Assembly: GCA_049290495.1 (NCBI GenBank)
Contig: JBATNV010000061.1
Span: 36,659 to 100,658 of the forward strand
Source: SHZI01 sp049290495
GTDB lineage: Bacteria > Pseudomonadota > Gammaproteobacteria > Steroidobacterales > GCA-2729495
Length of the DNA: 64,000 bases
Direction of reading: 5' to 3'
The position numbers and the translations under genes were made by a program. The notes beneath the pieces are model-generated. The model was not told where the DNA came from. It was given only the letters and a program-made list of their open reading frames with translations, and made no database searches. This document shows, one piece after another, positions 54,385 through 63,219 of this stretch (the stretch's first letter is position 1; each line of letters starts with the position of its first letter).

Positions 54385-55807
54385 TCGCATGCGCCGGGTC
54401 AACCGCATACATCTGGTCGGGATCGGCGGGGTCGGCATGGGCGGTATCGCCGAGGTACTGCTCAACCTGGGTTATGCCGTACAGGGCTCTGACCAGCGCG
54501 AGTCGGCCGTCACCCGGCGCCTCACGCGACTCGGCGCACTCGTGCATATCGGCCATCGTTCCGAACATGTCGCGGATGCCGATGTGGTGGTGGTTTCCAG
54601 TGCGGTCGCCGCCGACAACCCGGAAGTGCTGACCGCGCGGGCCAGTCGCAAGCCGGTGGTCCGGCGTGCGGAGATGCTGGCTGAACTGATGCGTTTCCGG
54701 CATGCGATCGCCGTCTCCGGCAGTCACGGCAAGACCACGACCACCAGCCTGATCGCAAGCGTGCTCGCCGAAGCCGGCGAGGACCCGACTTTCGTGATCG
54801 GCGGGCGGCTGAAGAGTACCGATTCGAACGGTCGTCTTGGCGCCGGGCGCTATCTGGTCGCTGAAGCCGACGAGAGCGACGCGTCGTTCATTCACCTGCA
54901 GCCGATGGTGGCTGTGGTCACCAATATCGGCAACGATCATCTGGGTACCTACGGGGGTGACGTTGAGCGGCTGCGTCAGACCTTCGTCGAGTTTTTGCAC
55001 AACCTGCCCTTCTACGGCCTGGCAGTGGTGTGCATAGACGACCCAGGCGTGTGCGCGATCCTGCCGGCACTGCACCGTGCCACCCTGAGCTATGGTTTCT
55101 CGCCAGAGGCGGATGTACGCGCAGAAAATCTGGTGCGCGAAGGCCTGCGCTCCCGCTTTACCGTAGTGCGCCCGGCGCCGGCACCACCGCTGCAGGTGGT
55201 GCTCAATCTGCCTGGCCGGCACAACGTCCTGAATGCGCTCGCTGCGGTAGCCATCGCCTGTGACCTTGAGCTCGACGATGCAGCATGCCAGCGGGCACTC
55301 GCGAGCTTTGAGGGCGTGGACCGCCGCCTGCAGATGCTCGGTGACATCGTGATTGGCGGCCATCGGGCCACGCTGGTCGATGACTACGGCCATCATCCGA
55401 CCGAAATCGCCGCCACCATCGAAGCGGCGCGCCAGGCCTGGCCGGAACGCCGCCTGGTCGTCGCCTTTCAGCCGCACCGCTATACGCGAACCCGCGATTT
55501 GCTCGATGACTTCGCCGAGGCACTGTCAGCAGTCGACCGTCTGCTCGTCACGGAGGTCTATGCGGCGGGTGAAGCGCCGATCGCCAATGCCGATGGCCGT
55601 GCGATCTGCCGCGCGATCCGCAGTCGCGGACAAATCGAACCGGTATTCGTCCCGCACATCGATGAACTGAACGAGTTGCTGGCTGGTGTGCTGGAGTCGG
55701 GCGATGTGCTGCTGACGCTCGGCGCCGGCAACATCGGTGCGATGGCACTGCAACTGCGCGAGCAGTACGGTGAGCAGACGACGTTGCAGACCGGTGGTGC
55801 AACGTGA
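54377..55807 (+). CDS. murC: UDP-MurNAc:L-alanine ligase
   Basis: 476 residues. HLVGIGGVGMGGIAEVL near the N-terminus and the ATP loop VSGSHGKTTTTS near 113, EADESDASF near 163 and VDDYGHHPTEI near 335 are MurC marks. It adds the first L-Ala to UDP-MurNAc. The ATG at 54377 overlaps the murG stop; a longer frame exists without homology. It overlaps murB by 1 base. Confidence 0.97.
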   Translation: MRDRMRRVNRIHLVGIGGVGMGGIAEVLLNLGYAVQGSDQRESAVTRRLTRLGALVHIGHRSEHVADADVVVVSSAVAADNPEVLTARASRKPVVRRAEMLAELMRFRHAIAVSGSHGKTTTTSLIASVLAEAGEDPTFVIGGRLKSTDSNGRLGAGRYLVAEADESDASFIHLQPMVAVVTNIGNDHLGTYGGDVERLRQTFVEFLHNLPFYGLAVVCIDDPGVCAILPALHRATLSYGFSPEADVRAENLVREGLRSRFTVVRPAPAPPLQVVLNLPGRHNVLNALAAVAIACDLELDDAACQRALASFEGVDRRLQMLGDIVIGGHRATLVDDYGHHPTEIAATIEAARQAWPERRLVVAFQPHRYTRTRDLLDDFAEALSAVDRLLVTEVYAAGEAPIANADGRAICRAIRSRGQIEPVFVPHIDELNELLAGVLESGDVLLTLGAGNIGAMALQLREQYGEQTTLQTGGAT

Positions 55808-56721
55808 TGACGATGAAAAAAGAACGCGCCGGAAAGTTGTTGCACGACGAGTTGATGTCGAAACATACAACATGGCGCGTCGGTGGCCCCGCAGACGTGT
55901 ATCATGCGCCGCGTTGTCGCGCTGAACTCCTGGAATTTTTTCGCGGTCTTGATGCGAGCACGCCGGTTTACTGGGTTGGCTTTGGAAGCAACCTCCTTGT
56001 CAGGGATGGTGGCATTCGCGGCGTCGTCATCGCGACAAGCCAGGCACTCTCTGAACTGCGCAATCTCGGCGCTGGCATCATCGAAGCAGAAGCGGGCGTG
56101 GCCTGTACGGTCGTGGCGCGGCAGTGCAGTCGCTGGCAACTCGGTCCGGCGGAATTCTTTGCCGGCATTCCCGGCAGCATCGGCGGCGCGCTGCGCATGA
56201 ACGCGGGTGCCTTCGGCGGTGAAACCTGGAACAGCGTCATCGAGGTCGATGTACTCGACCGGCACGGCGTGGTACATACGCGTCCCCGCGATGCTTACGA
56301 AGTCGGCTACCGGCAGGTGCAGAAGCAGGCTGACGAGTGGTTTCTCGCCGCCCGCATGCAGTTCACGGAGAATTACCAGGTTGCCGAGGCGCGCATGCGT
56401 ACGCTGATCGCTGAACGCAAGGCCAGTCAGCCGCTCGGACTGCCAAGCTGTGGGTCGGTGTTCAAGAATCCGCCCGGTGAGCATGCGGCGCGGCTCATTG
56501 AAACGGCCGGCCTCAAGGAAGCGCGTGTCGGCGGGGCACAGGTTTCGCCCAAGCACGCAAATTTCATCATCAATACCGGTGGTGCGACGGCTGCTGACAT
56601 CGAAGCGCTGATCCGCAAGGTGCAGTCCACGGTCGAGAGCCGGCATGGGGTGCGCCTCGAGACTGAAGTACAGATCATCGGCGAGCCGCTTGCCGGCCAT
56701 GCCGGGGCGGAGGGCGCTTGA
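55807..56721 (+). CDS. murB: UDP-N-acetylenolpyruvoylglucosamine reductase
   Basis: About 304 residues, short type I-like N-terminus. The FAD region shows NTTWRVGGPAD-like HTTWRVGGPAD near 20 and VGFGSNLLVRDGG near 58; IPGSIGGALRMNAGAFG near 120 and the proton-donor serine in CGSVFKNP near 225 complete the site. It reduces the enolpyruvyl group to make UDP-MurNAc. ATG 55807 overlaps the murC stop; GTG 55804 or ATG 55813 are possible. Confidence 0.96.
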   Translation: MTMKKERAGKLLHDELMSKHTTWRVGGPADVYHAPRCRAELLEFFRGLDASTPVYWVGFGSNLLVRDGGIRGVVIATSQALSELRNLGAGIIEAEAGVACTVVARQCSRWQLGPAEFFAGIPGSIGGALRMNAGAFGGETWNSVIEVDVLDRHGVVHTRPRDAYEVGYRQVQKQADEWFLAARMQFTENYQVAEARMRTLIAERKASQPLGLPSCGSVFKNPPGEHAARLIETAGLKEARVGGAQVSPKHANFIINTGGATAADIEALIRKVQSTVESRHGVRLETEVQIIGEPLAGHAGAEGA

Positions 56722-56723
56722 GC

Positions 56724-57695
56724 ATGGCTCCCGGTTCCATCAGCTATCCGCGCATCACGGACCCCGCCGCCTTCGGACGCGTCGTGGTGCTGATGGGCGG
56801 CGACTCGGCCGAGCGCGAAATCTCCCTGCTCACCGGCCAGGCGGTACTCAAGGCACTCCTTAATAAAGGTGTGACTGCCGAGCCGCTCGACGCCTGTGGT
56901 CCTGAGCTCGTCACCCGGCTGACCACCGGCGGCTATGACCGGGTATGGATCGCGCTGCATGGTCGGGGTGGTGAAGATGGCACCCTGCAGGGGCTCTTGT
57001 CCTTTCTCGGCCTGCCGTTCACCGGTTCGGGTGTACTCGGCTCTGCGATCAGCATGGACAAGCTGCGTACCAAGCGCCTCTTGCAGGGCGCCGGTCTGCC
57101 CACGCCACGCTACTGCGTGCTGCGCAATGAGGCGGATCTGGTCGAAGCCGCTGAGCAGCTTGGCCTGCCGCTGATGGTCAAGCCGTCGGCCGAAGGTTCC
57201 AGCATCGGTATGAGCAAGGTCAGCCGCATTGAGCAACTTGCTGAAGCCTGGCAGCTGGCCGCCGGCTTCAACTGCGATGTCTTTGCCGAGGAATGGGTAG
57301 CCGGGCCGGAGTACACGGCGACCGTGTTGCACGACGATGTCCTGCCGCTGATCCGTATCCAGACCGATGGCGTGTTCTATGACTACCAGGCCAAGTATTT
57401 CAGCGACGAGACGCGCTATCTCTGTCCCTGTGGCCTGCCCGCGGCACAGGAGCGAGAACTTGCCGAAGTGGCGCGCGCCGCTTTCGCCGCGGTCGGTGCT
57501 GAAGGCTGGGGCCGGGTCGACATCATGGTGGCCGCGCAGGTCGGGCCGCTGGTGCTCGAGATCAATACGGTGCCGGGCATGACCAGCCATAGCCTGGTGC
57601 CGATGGCCGCAGCGGCCGCCGGCACCGGTTTCGATGAGCTCGTATGGCAGATTCTGGAGACCAGTTTCGCGCCGGTTGTGGAGGCGCTGAAATGA
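56724..57695 (+). CDS. ddlB: D-alanine-D-alanine ligase
   Basis: 323 residues, ATP-grasp fold. VVVLMGGDSAEREISLLTG near 20, IALHGRGGEDGTLQGLLSF near 77, VKPSAEGSSIGMSKV near 152 and the C-terminal VLEINTVPGMTSHSLVPMAA near 280 hold substrate, ATP and Mg. It makes the dipeptide used by MurF. ATG 56724 follows the murB stop by 2 bases; an overlapping TTG at 56718 is possible. It overlaps ftsQ by 4 bases. Confidence 0.96.
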   Translation: MAPGSISYPRITDPAAFGRVVVLMGGDSAEREISLLTGQAVLKALLNKGVTAEPLDACGPELVTRLTTGGYDRVWIALHGRGGEDGTLQGLLSFLGLPFTGSGVLGSAISMDKLRTKRLLQGAGLPTPRYCVLRNEADLVEAAEQLGLPLMVKPSAEGSSIGMSKVSRIEQLAEAWQLAAGFNCDVFAEEWVAGPEYTATVLHDDVLPLIRIQTDGVFYDYQAKYFSDETRYLCPCGLPAAQERELAEVARAAFAAVGAEGWGRVDIMVAAQVGPLVLEINTVPGMTSHSLVPMAAAAAGTGFDELVWQILETSFAPVVEALK

Positions 57696-58468
57696 GCGTC
57701 CTGTCCCGGCGTAACCGCAAGCGCCGCGCAGAGCCGCGGATCAAGCTCCCGGTGATCCCCTGGGCGCGCATCACGAGTGTGCTCGGTGTGCTGCTGCTGG
57801 CTGGCGGTGCTGTGTATGCCGGTCGCTGGCTGCTCAACCGGCCAGTCGAGCAGGTGGTGATCAACGGCGAGTTCGAGCGCGTCTCGGCCGATCGCCTCGA
57901 ATCGCTGCTGCGTCCTTATATGGGCCAGGGTTTTCTGGCCACGCCGCTCGATCTTGTTCAGCAGCAACTCGCCTCGGTGCCCTGGGTTGCCACCGCACGC
58001 GTGAGTCGCAAGTGGCCTGGCACCCTGGAGGTTACGGTGACCGAGGAGCAGCCGGCTGCCCGCTGGGGTGAGCGCGGTCTGCTCAATTTGCAGGGGCGTC
58101 TGTTTGTCAGTGTCGCCGACCACATCCCCGCCGGACTGCCACAGCTGGACGGGCCCGACGGTACGGAAGCCGAGGTCGCAGCGCGCTACGTTGCCATCCA
58201 GGAGCAGCTGGTGCATCGCGGCCTGGCGCTTGCGGCCCTTGCACTCGACAAGCGTGGCGCCTGGTCGCTCAGCCTGAGCAACGGCATCCAGGTGCGGCTT
58301 GGATCACAGGATGTTGATGTCCGGCTGGCGCGTTTCTTCGAAGCGCTGGATTCCGTGGTCGCCGCGGTGGCGGCTGACGTGAGCTACATCGATATGCGTT
58401 ACACGAACGGCTTTGCCGTGGGCTGGAAACACCAGCGTGCAGCCGGGGAAAAATTGCCCAATGTCTAG
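57692..58468 (+). CDS. ftsQ: Cell division protein FtsQ
   Basis: 258 residues. A basic cytoplasmic tail and one membrane helix (about 25-45) lead to a POTRA domain (VEQVVINGEFERVSADRLESLL) and the FtsQ beta domain (WVATARVSRKWPGTLEVTVTEEQPAARWG). FtsQ scaffolds FtsL and FtsB at the septum. ATG overlaps ddlB; the gene end overlaps the ftsA start by 8 bases. Confidence 0.95.
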   Translation: MSVLSRRNRKRRAEPRIKLPVIPWARITSVLGVLLLAGGAVYAGRWLLNRPVEQVVINGEFERVSADRLESLLRPYMGQGFLATPLDLVQQQLASVPWVATARVSRKWPGTLEVTVTEEQPAARWGERGLLNLQGRLFVSVADHIPAGLPQLDGPDGTEAEVAARYVAIQEQLVHRGLALAALALDKRGAWSLSLSNGIQVRLGSQDVDVRLARFFEALDSVVAAVAADVSYIDMRYTNGFAVGWKHQRAAGEKLPNV

Positions 58469-59696
58469 GAAAGACGACAAGCACATCATCGTCGGTCTCG
58501 ATATCGGCACCTCGAAGGTGGTGGCGATCGTGGGCGAACTGCAGGTCGATGGCCAGATCGAAGTGATCGGCTTCGGTATGCATCCCTCAAAGGGACTGAA
58601 GAAAGGCGTGGTCGTGAATATCGAGGCCACGGTGAGCTCGATACAGCGTGCCATCGAGGAAGCAGAACTCATGGCCGGCTGCGACATCAGCCAGGTCTAT
58701 GCGGGCATCGCTGGCAGCCATGTGCGCAGCCTTAATTCGCACGGCATCGTCGCGATCCGCGACCGTGAGGTCACGCAGAGTGATGTAGACCGCGTGATCG
58801 ATGCGGCACGGGCGGTCGCCATTCCCGCCGACCAGAAGATCCTGCATGTCCTGCCCCAGGAATTCATCATCGACGGGCAGGAAGGCATCCGTGAGCCGAT
58901 CGGCATGTCCGGTGTGCGTCTCGAGGCGCGCGTGCATATGGTGACCGGCGCGGCCAGCGCGGCGCAGAACATCGTCAAGTGCGTACAGCGCTGCGGGCTG
59001 GAGGTCGAGGACATCGTGCTTGAGCAGCTGGCTTCAAGCTATGCCGTACTGACGGAAGATGAAAAAGAACTCGGTATCTGCCTGGTCGATATCGGTGGCG
59101 GTACGACCGATATCGCGGTCTTCAACAATGGTGCGATCCGCCATACGGCCGTGATCCCCATCGCCGGTGACCAGGTCACCAATGACATTGCCCTTTCGAT
59201 GCGTACGCCGACGCAGTACGCGGAAGAGATCAAGATCAAGTACGCCTGCGCGCTGTCGCAGCTGGCCAACCTCGACGAAACCATTGAGGTGCCGAGCGTG
59301 GGTGACCGCCCGCCGCGACGACTGGCCCGTCAGACGCTGGCCGAGGTTGTAGAGCCGCGCTACGAAGAGCTGTTCGGTCTGATTCGGGACGAACTGCGGC
59401 GCAGTGGCTGCGAAAACATGATCGCTGCCGGCATCGTCCTGACCGGCGGCAGCGCCAAGATGGAAGGCGCAGTTGAACTCGCGGAAGAGGTCTTTCACAT
59501 GCCGGTGCGTCTCGGCGTGCCACAGCAGGTACGCGGACTCGGCGACGTTGTCCGCAATCCGATTCACTCGACGGGAATCGGCTTGCTGATCTACGCGAGG
59601 AGCCGGGCGATGCGCCAGGCCGAGGAGACGCCGGTAGGGGCAGGGTTGCGTGAAGTCTGGGGCCGGATGAAAAGCTGGTTCCAGGGGAATTTCTGA
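58461..59696 (+). CDS. ftsA: Cell division actin-like protein FtsA
   Basis: 411 residues. The actin/Hsp70 ATPase core shows GLDIGTSKVVAIV near 11, LVDIGGGTTDIAVF near 210 and VLTGGSAKMEGAVELAE near 330. The last residues (VWGRMKSWFQGNF) form the amphipathic helix that binds the membrane. FtsA tethers FtsZ. ATG 58461 overlaps the ftsQ stop; the longer upstream frame is not homologous. Confidence 0.98.
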   Translation: MSRKDDKHIIVGLDIGTSKVVAIVGELQVDGQIEVIGFGMHPSKGLKKGVVVNIEATVSSIQRAIEEAELMAGCDISQVYAGIAGSHVRSLNSHGIVAIRDREVTQSDVDRVIDAARAVAIPADQKILHVLPQEFIIDGQEGIREPIGMSGVRLEARVHMVTGAASAAQNIVKCVQRCGLEVEDIVLEQLASSYAVLTEDEKELGICLVDIGGGTTDIAVFNNGAIRHTAVIPIAGDQVTNDIALSMRTPTQYAEEIKIKYACALSQLANLDETIEVPSVGDRPPRRLARQTLAEVVEPRYEELFGLIRDELRRSGCENMIAAGIVLTGGSAKMEGAVELAEEVFHMPVRLGVPQQVRGLGDVVRNPIHSTGIGLLIYARSRAMRQAEETPVGAGLREVWGRMKSWFQGNF

Positions 59697-59738
59697 TTTT
59701 GTTGTTGTCGCCAGTCATTTACTACAGGAGACGGAAAA

Positions 59739-60941
59739 ATGTTTGAGCTGATGGATGCGGGCAGCCAGAACGCGGTCATCAAGGTCCTCGGTGTGGGCGG
59801 AGGCGGCGGTAACGCTGTCCGGCACATGGTGAGCACCGGGATCGATGGTGTGGATTTCATCTGTTGCAACACCGATGCACAGGCCTTGCGTACGTCGAAC
59901 GTCCGTACCGCGCTGCAGATCGGCTGCAATATCACCAAGGGCCTTGGTGCCGGTGCGAATCCCGATGTTGGCCGTCAGGCTGCCATGGAAGACCGCGACC
60001 GCATCATCGAGGTCATCGAAGGTGCCGATATGCTGTTCATCACCGCCGGGCTCGGTGGTGGTACCGGTACCGGTGCAGCGCCGATCGTTGCGCAGGTAGC
60101 CCGGGAACTCGGCATCCTCACGGTTGCCGTGGTGACCAAGCCTTTCGCCATGGAAGGCAAAAAGCGTCTGTTGATTGCCGAGCAGGGCATTGCTGAACTC
60201 GGCAAGTATGTCGATTCGCTGATCACGATTCCCAACGAGAAGCTGCTGTCCGTACTCGGCACCGAAACCACGCTGCTGGATGCCTTCAAGGCTGCCAACG
60301 AAGTGCTGCAGGGTGCGGTGCAGGGTATCGCTGAACTGATTACCAGGCCGGGTCTGATCAACGTGGACTTTGCCGACGTACGCACCGTGATGTCCGAGAT
60401 GGGTATGGCGATGATGGGCTCGGGTACAGCGCGCGGTACGGATCGTGCCCGCGAAGCAGCCGAGGCGGCGATTTCGAGCCCGCTGCTGGAAGACATCAAC
60501 CTCTCGGGTGCGCGCGGCATCCTCGTCAACGTGACCGGTGGCGAGAACCTGTCGATCGGCGAGTTCAACCAGGTGGGCGAGGCGGTCAAGCACTGTGCAT
60601 CCGAAGACGCCACGGTGGTGATCGGCACGGTTATCGATCCAGAGATGGGCGATATGATCCGCGTAACGGTGGTGGCGACCGGCCTCGGTCAGCCAGCAGC
60701 CCGGCAGCAGCCGGTGATCCGTGTAGTGCCGCAGCCGGTGGCAATCGCACCGCGGCACGCGGAGACGGGCGGTCGCAATTCCCGGGACGCCGAACCGGTT
60801 TTGGCTGACGTCTACGGCAGCGCTTACGATCAGCCGGCATGGATGCGCAAGCGGGCAGTCGGTGACCAGTTGACTGACAGCAGCGATGCCTCCTTCGACC
60901 TGCTCGACGTGCCGGCATTTCTGCGTCGGCAGGCAGACTGA
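59739..60941 (+). CDS. ftsZ: Cell division GTPase FtsZ
   Basis: 400 residues. KVLGVGGGGGNAVRHM near 14, the tubulin signature GGGTGTGAAP near 104-113 and the T7 loop NVDFADVRTVM near 207 are intact. After a variable linker the chain ends in the conserved tail LDVPAFLRRQAD, which binds FtsA and ZipA. An AGGAGA site precedes the ATG; the 42-base gap from ftsA is the longest within the operon's 3' half. A large hairpin follows at 60975. Confidence 0.98.
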   Translation: MFELMDAGSQNAVIKVLGVGGGGGNAVRHMVSTGIDGVDFICCNTDAQALRTSNVRTALQIGCNITKGLGAGANPDVGRQAAMEDRDRIIEVIEGADMLFITAGLGGGTGTGAAPIVAQVARELGILTVAVVTKPFAMEGKKRLLIAEQGIAELGKYVDSLITIPNEKLLSVLGTETTLLDAFKAANEVLQGAVQGIAELITRPGLINVDFADVRTVMSEMGMAMMGSGTARGTDRAREAAEAAISSPLLEDINLSGARGILVNVTGGENLSIGEFNQVGEAVKHCASEDATVVIGTVIDPEMGDMIRVTVVATGLGQPAARQQPVIRVVPQPVAIAPRHAETGGRNSRDAEPVLADVYGSAYDQPAWMRKRAVGDQLTDSSDASFDLLDVPAFLRRQAD

Positions 60942-60974
60942 AGCGGGGCTGACCCAGGGAAGATCAGGGCAGTT

Positions 60975-61008
60975 GCGCCGGACGGTCGGGCCGAAGCCGG
61001 ACCGGCGC
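60975..61008 (+). terminator. GC-rich hairpin between ftsZ and lpxC
   Basis: GCGCCGG (60975-60981) pairs with CCGGCGC (61002-61008), with a further imperfect stem inside. A T tract (TTTT) comes about 10 bases later. It may be a weak terminator or attenuator ending the dcw transcript; it overlaps the region just before the probable lpxC promoter. Confidence 0.45.
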
Positions 61009-61010
61009 CA

Positions 61011-61040
61011 TTGCACGGTTTTGGCCGCCTGTGTTAGGGT
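61011..61040 (+). promoter_or_regulatory. Candidate lpxC promoter
   Basis: TTGCAC (61011-61016) and TAGGGT (61035-61040) are 18 bases apart, about 37 bases before the lpxC TTG start. It would allow lpxC expression independent of the dcw operon. Confidence 0.5.
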
Positions 61041-61076
61041 AGCCGCGGGTTTTTGTCTTCGTCTAGGGAATCGACT

Positions 61077-61988
61077 TTGAAACAGCGGACGCTGAAAACG
61101 GCGATTCGGGCCACTGGCGTGGGCCTGCATACCGGCCGCAAGGTATTCATGACCCTGCGTCCGGCTGCCGAGAACACCGGTATCGTGTTCCGTCGCGTTG
61201 ATCTCGACCCGCCCGTCGATATCAAGGCCGATGCCTTCAGTGTCGGCGAGACCATGCTGGGCACCACCCTGGTCAAGGGCGACGTCAAGGTCGCCACTAT
61301 CGAACACCTGATGGCCGCCTTGTCTGGTCTCGGTATCGATAACGCTTACGTGGATCTGAGCGCCCCCGAGGTGCCGATCATGGATGGCAGCGCGGCGCCC
61401 TTCGTGTTTCTGCTGCAGTCCGCCGGCGTCGCCGAGCAGAATGCCGCAAAGAAATTCATACGTGTACGCAAGACCGTACGCGTTGAAGAGGGTGACAAGT
61501 CAGCCGAGATCAAGCCATTCCCCGGCCTGAAGATCAACTTCCGCATTGAATTCGACCATCCGGTCTTTCGCCGCCACAGCCAGACGGCGACGGTGGATTT
61601 CTCCACGACCGCATTCCTGAAAGAGATTTCCCGCGCGCGGACCTTTGGATTTGCGCGGGATATCGAGATGCTGCGCACCCGGCAACTGACGCTCGGCGGC
61701 AGCATGGACAATGCGATCGTGCTCGACGAATTCCGCATCCTCAATGAGGACGGCCTGCGTTTTGAAGACGAGTTCGTCAAGCACAAGATTCTCGATGCTG
61801 TCGGCGATATCTATCTGCTCGGACACGGCCTGGTTGGCGAGCTGACGGCCGTCAAATCGGGTCATGCGCTGAACAACAAGCTGCTGCGCGCCCTGCATGC
61901 CGATGCGTCGGCCTGGGAGATAGTCAGCTTCGACGAGGAGCGCGGTACCGCGCCGATCTTCTACCCGGTGCCTGTCGGCGCCATCTGA
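61077..61988 (+). CDS. lpxC: UDP-3-O-acyl-N-acetylglucosamine deacetylase
   Basis: 303 residues, the family length. This Zn enzyme performs the committed step of lipid A synthesis. Zn ligands are H77 in IEHLMAAL and the His and Asp of KHKILDAVGD near 236-240; GHALNNKLL near 262 holds the catalytic His. The TTG start at 61077 aligns with the family start (KQRTLK) and has AGGGA well spaced upstream; another in-frame TTG at 61053 is less likely. Its 3' end overlaps the convergent DUF721 gene by 28 bases. Confidence 0.97.
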   Translation: MKQRTLKTAIRATGVGLHTGRKVFMTLRPAAENTGIVFRRVDLDPPVDIKADAFSVGETMLGTTLVKGDVKVATIEHLMAALSGLGIDNAYVDLSAPEVPIMDGSAAPFVFLLQSAGVAEQNAAKKFIRVRKTVRVEEGDKSAEIKPFPGLKINFRIEFDHPVFRRHSQTATVDFSTTAFLKEISRARTFGFARDIEMLRTRQLTLGGSMDNAIVLDEFRILNEDGLRFEDEFVKHKILDAVGDIYLLGHGLVGELTAVKSGHALNNKLLRALHADASAWEIVSFDEERGTAPIFYPVPVGAI

Positions 61989-62296
61989 TTCGTCCCGACC
62001 CGTACCTTTACCCGACTCGCTGCGGGGAATTGCCGGCGTGAGGCGCTAAGGATCGCTTCAGCCTCGAAGCGCAATCGGGCCGCCCATTCGGGACTTGTTG
62101 CTGTCACGATCAGGGTGCCATCCGGGCGCAGATTGCAGGCTGCCACGGCAGACCCAAGCGGTTCGCCGAGCGCTGCCCGAACCTGGGCCGCCAGATCGAG
62201 GTGCCGCTCTGCCGCTTCGGCGAGTGCGCCGAGCGCCTTCACCTGGCTGAACAGTGCGCCCAGCGAACGTGGCTCTTTTCGTGAAGTCTCGCTCAT
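61961..62296 (-). CDS. DUF721 (DciA-like) protein
   Basis: 111 residues. The sequence has the KH-like DUF721 pattern (LGEPLGSAVAACNLRPDGTLIVTATSPEWAARLRFEAEAIL). Proteins of this family include DciA, the loader of replicative helicase in bacteria lacking DnaC, and a copy lies between lpxC and the M23/secA pair in Pseudomonas. It is likely cytosolic and short. It converges with lpxC, overlapping its end by 28 bases, and is divergent from the M23 gene. Confidence 0.75.
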   Translation of the reverse strand: MSETSRKEPRSLGALFSQVKALGALAEAAERHLDLAAQVRAALGEPLGSAVAACNLRPDGTLIVTATSPEWAARLRFEAEAILSASRRQFPAASRVKVRVGTNQMAPTGTG

Positions 62297-62406
62297 GCTC
62301 TTCCCGTCAGGCTGTGCACCGTTCCTTGTTCCGCCCGGAGGCCTCGGGCATAGTCTATGCGCCAGTCGCAGCAGTGTCTGGCCGGTTTTTCTTCAGGGGA
62401 TTGCCC

Positions 62407-63078
62407 TTGGGCACAGTTCCGCAAATAACACCGTCGCGCAGCGCGCAGCTCTTGCCCGTGCTGCTGGGCGCTGTGGCGGCGCTGGCACTGGGGGGTGCAG
62501 GTTTCGGACTGGGGTGTGTGTACGCGAGCATGGAGGTGCCGGCGGTCGGTGCCGTGGCCCAGCCGGTCTTGCCCGCAGGCGGGCCCGATGAGTCCGAGGC
62601 GTTCGTGCCGCAGCCGAGGCCGCAGCTGCTTCAGCCTGTTGCGCTGCCGAGCACAGTTCCGCTGATTCCCGAGCAGCTCGCCGATCGGCTCGCCCGGCCG
62701 GTGGTTGGCGGCTGGGTGTCGAGTCACTATGGCAAGCGTACCGATCCCTTCACCGGCGACCCGGCCGTACACCGCGGTCTGGACTTTGCCGGACCCGTCA
62801 ACAGCGTGATCCTCGCAGTCGCGCCGGGCGTCGTGACCTGGTCTGGCCCGCTGCGTGGTTACGGCAACCTGATCGAGATCGATCACGGCAATGGCTGGGT
62901 CACCCGCTACGGCCACAATTCCTCCAATTACGTGAGCCTGGGTGACTATGTGAAACCCGGCCAGACCATCGCCCTGATGGGCGCGACGGGCCGGGCCACC
63001 GGTACCCATCTGCATTTTGAAGTGCTGTATCAGGGCCGCCACATGAATCCGGCCCGCTTTGTCCCGCGCAGGGCCTGA
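62407..63078 (+). CDS. M23-family (LytM-type) peptidase
   Basis: About 223 residues. A single N-terminal membrane helix (about 13-35) anchors a periplasmic domain with a proline-rich linker and a C-terminal M23 domain. The Zn motif HxxxD is HRGLDF near 122 and the second is HLHFE near 202, with GYGNLIEIDHGNGWVTRYGH between, so the site looks active. It probably cleaves peptidoglycan crosslinks. The TTG at 62407 has an AGGGGA site about 7 bases upstream; TTG 62401 is too close. It precedes secA, as in Pseudomonas. Confidence 0.88.
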   Translation: MGTVPQITPSRSAQLLPVLLGAVAALALGGAGFGLGCVYASMEVPAVGAVAQPVLPAGGPDESEAFVPQPRPQLLQPVALPSTVPLIPEQLADRLARPVVGGWVSSHYGKRTDPFTGDPAVHRGLDFAGPVNSVILAVAPGVVTWSGPLRGYGNLIEIDHGNGWVTRYGHNSSNYVSLGDYVKPGQTIALMGATGRATGTHLHFEVLYQGRHMNPARFVPRRA

Positions 63079-63123
63079 GTTTTCCCGTCCGATAGCGGTT
63101 CCGCGTCGGCAGAAATCGCCTGT

Positions 63124-63152
63124 TAGAATGCGCCACCACCGCAAGAGCGGTG
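63124..63152 (+). promoter_or_regulatory. secA -10 element with 5'-terminal hairpin
   Basis: TAGAAT (63124-63129) is a good -10 box; no clear -35 is seen. Transcription would begin near 63136, directly at a perfect stem CACCGC-AAGA-GCGGTG (63137-63152). The transcript would thus carry a hairpin at its 5' end, which could protect it or regulate translation. No secM-like leader gene is present in the 141 bases before secA. Confidence 0.45.
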
Positions 63153-63219
63153 CTCAACTTTCACGCAATGATCCCGGGCCCGGGCATGACGACCCGCGCT
63201 GGCTGGGGAGGAACATGTT

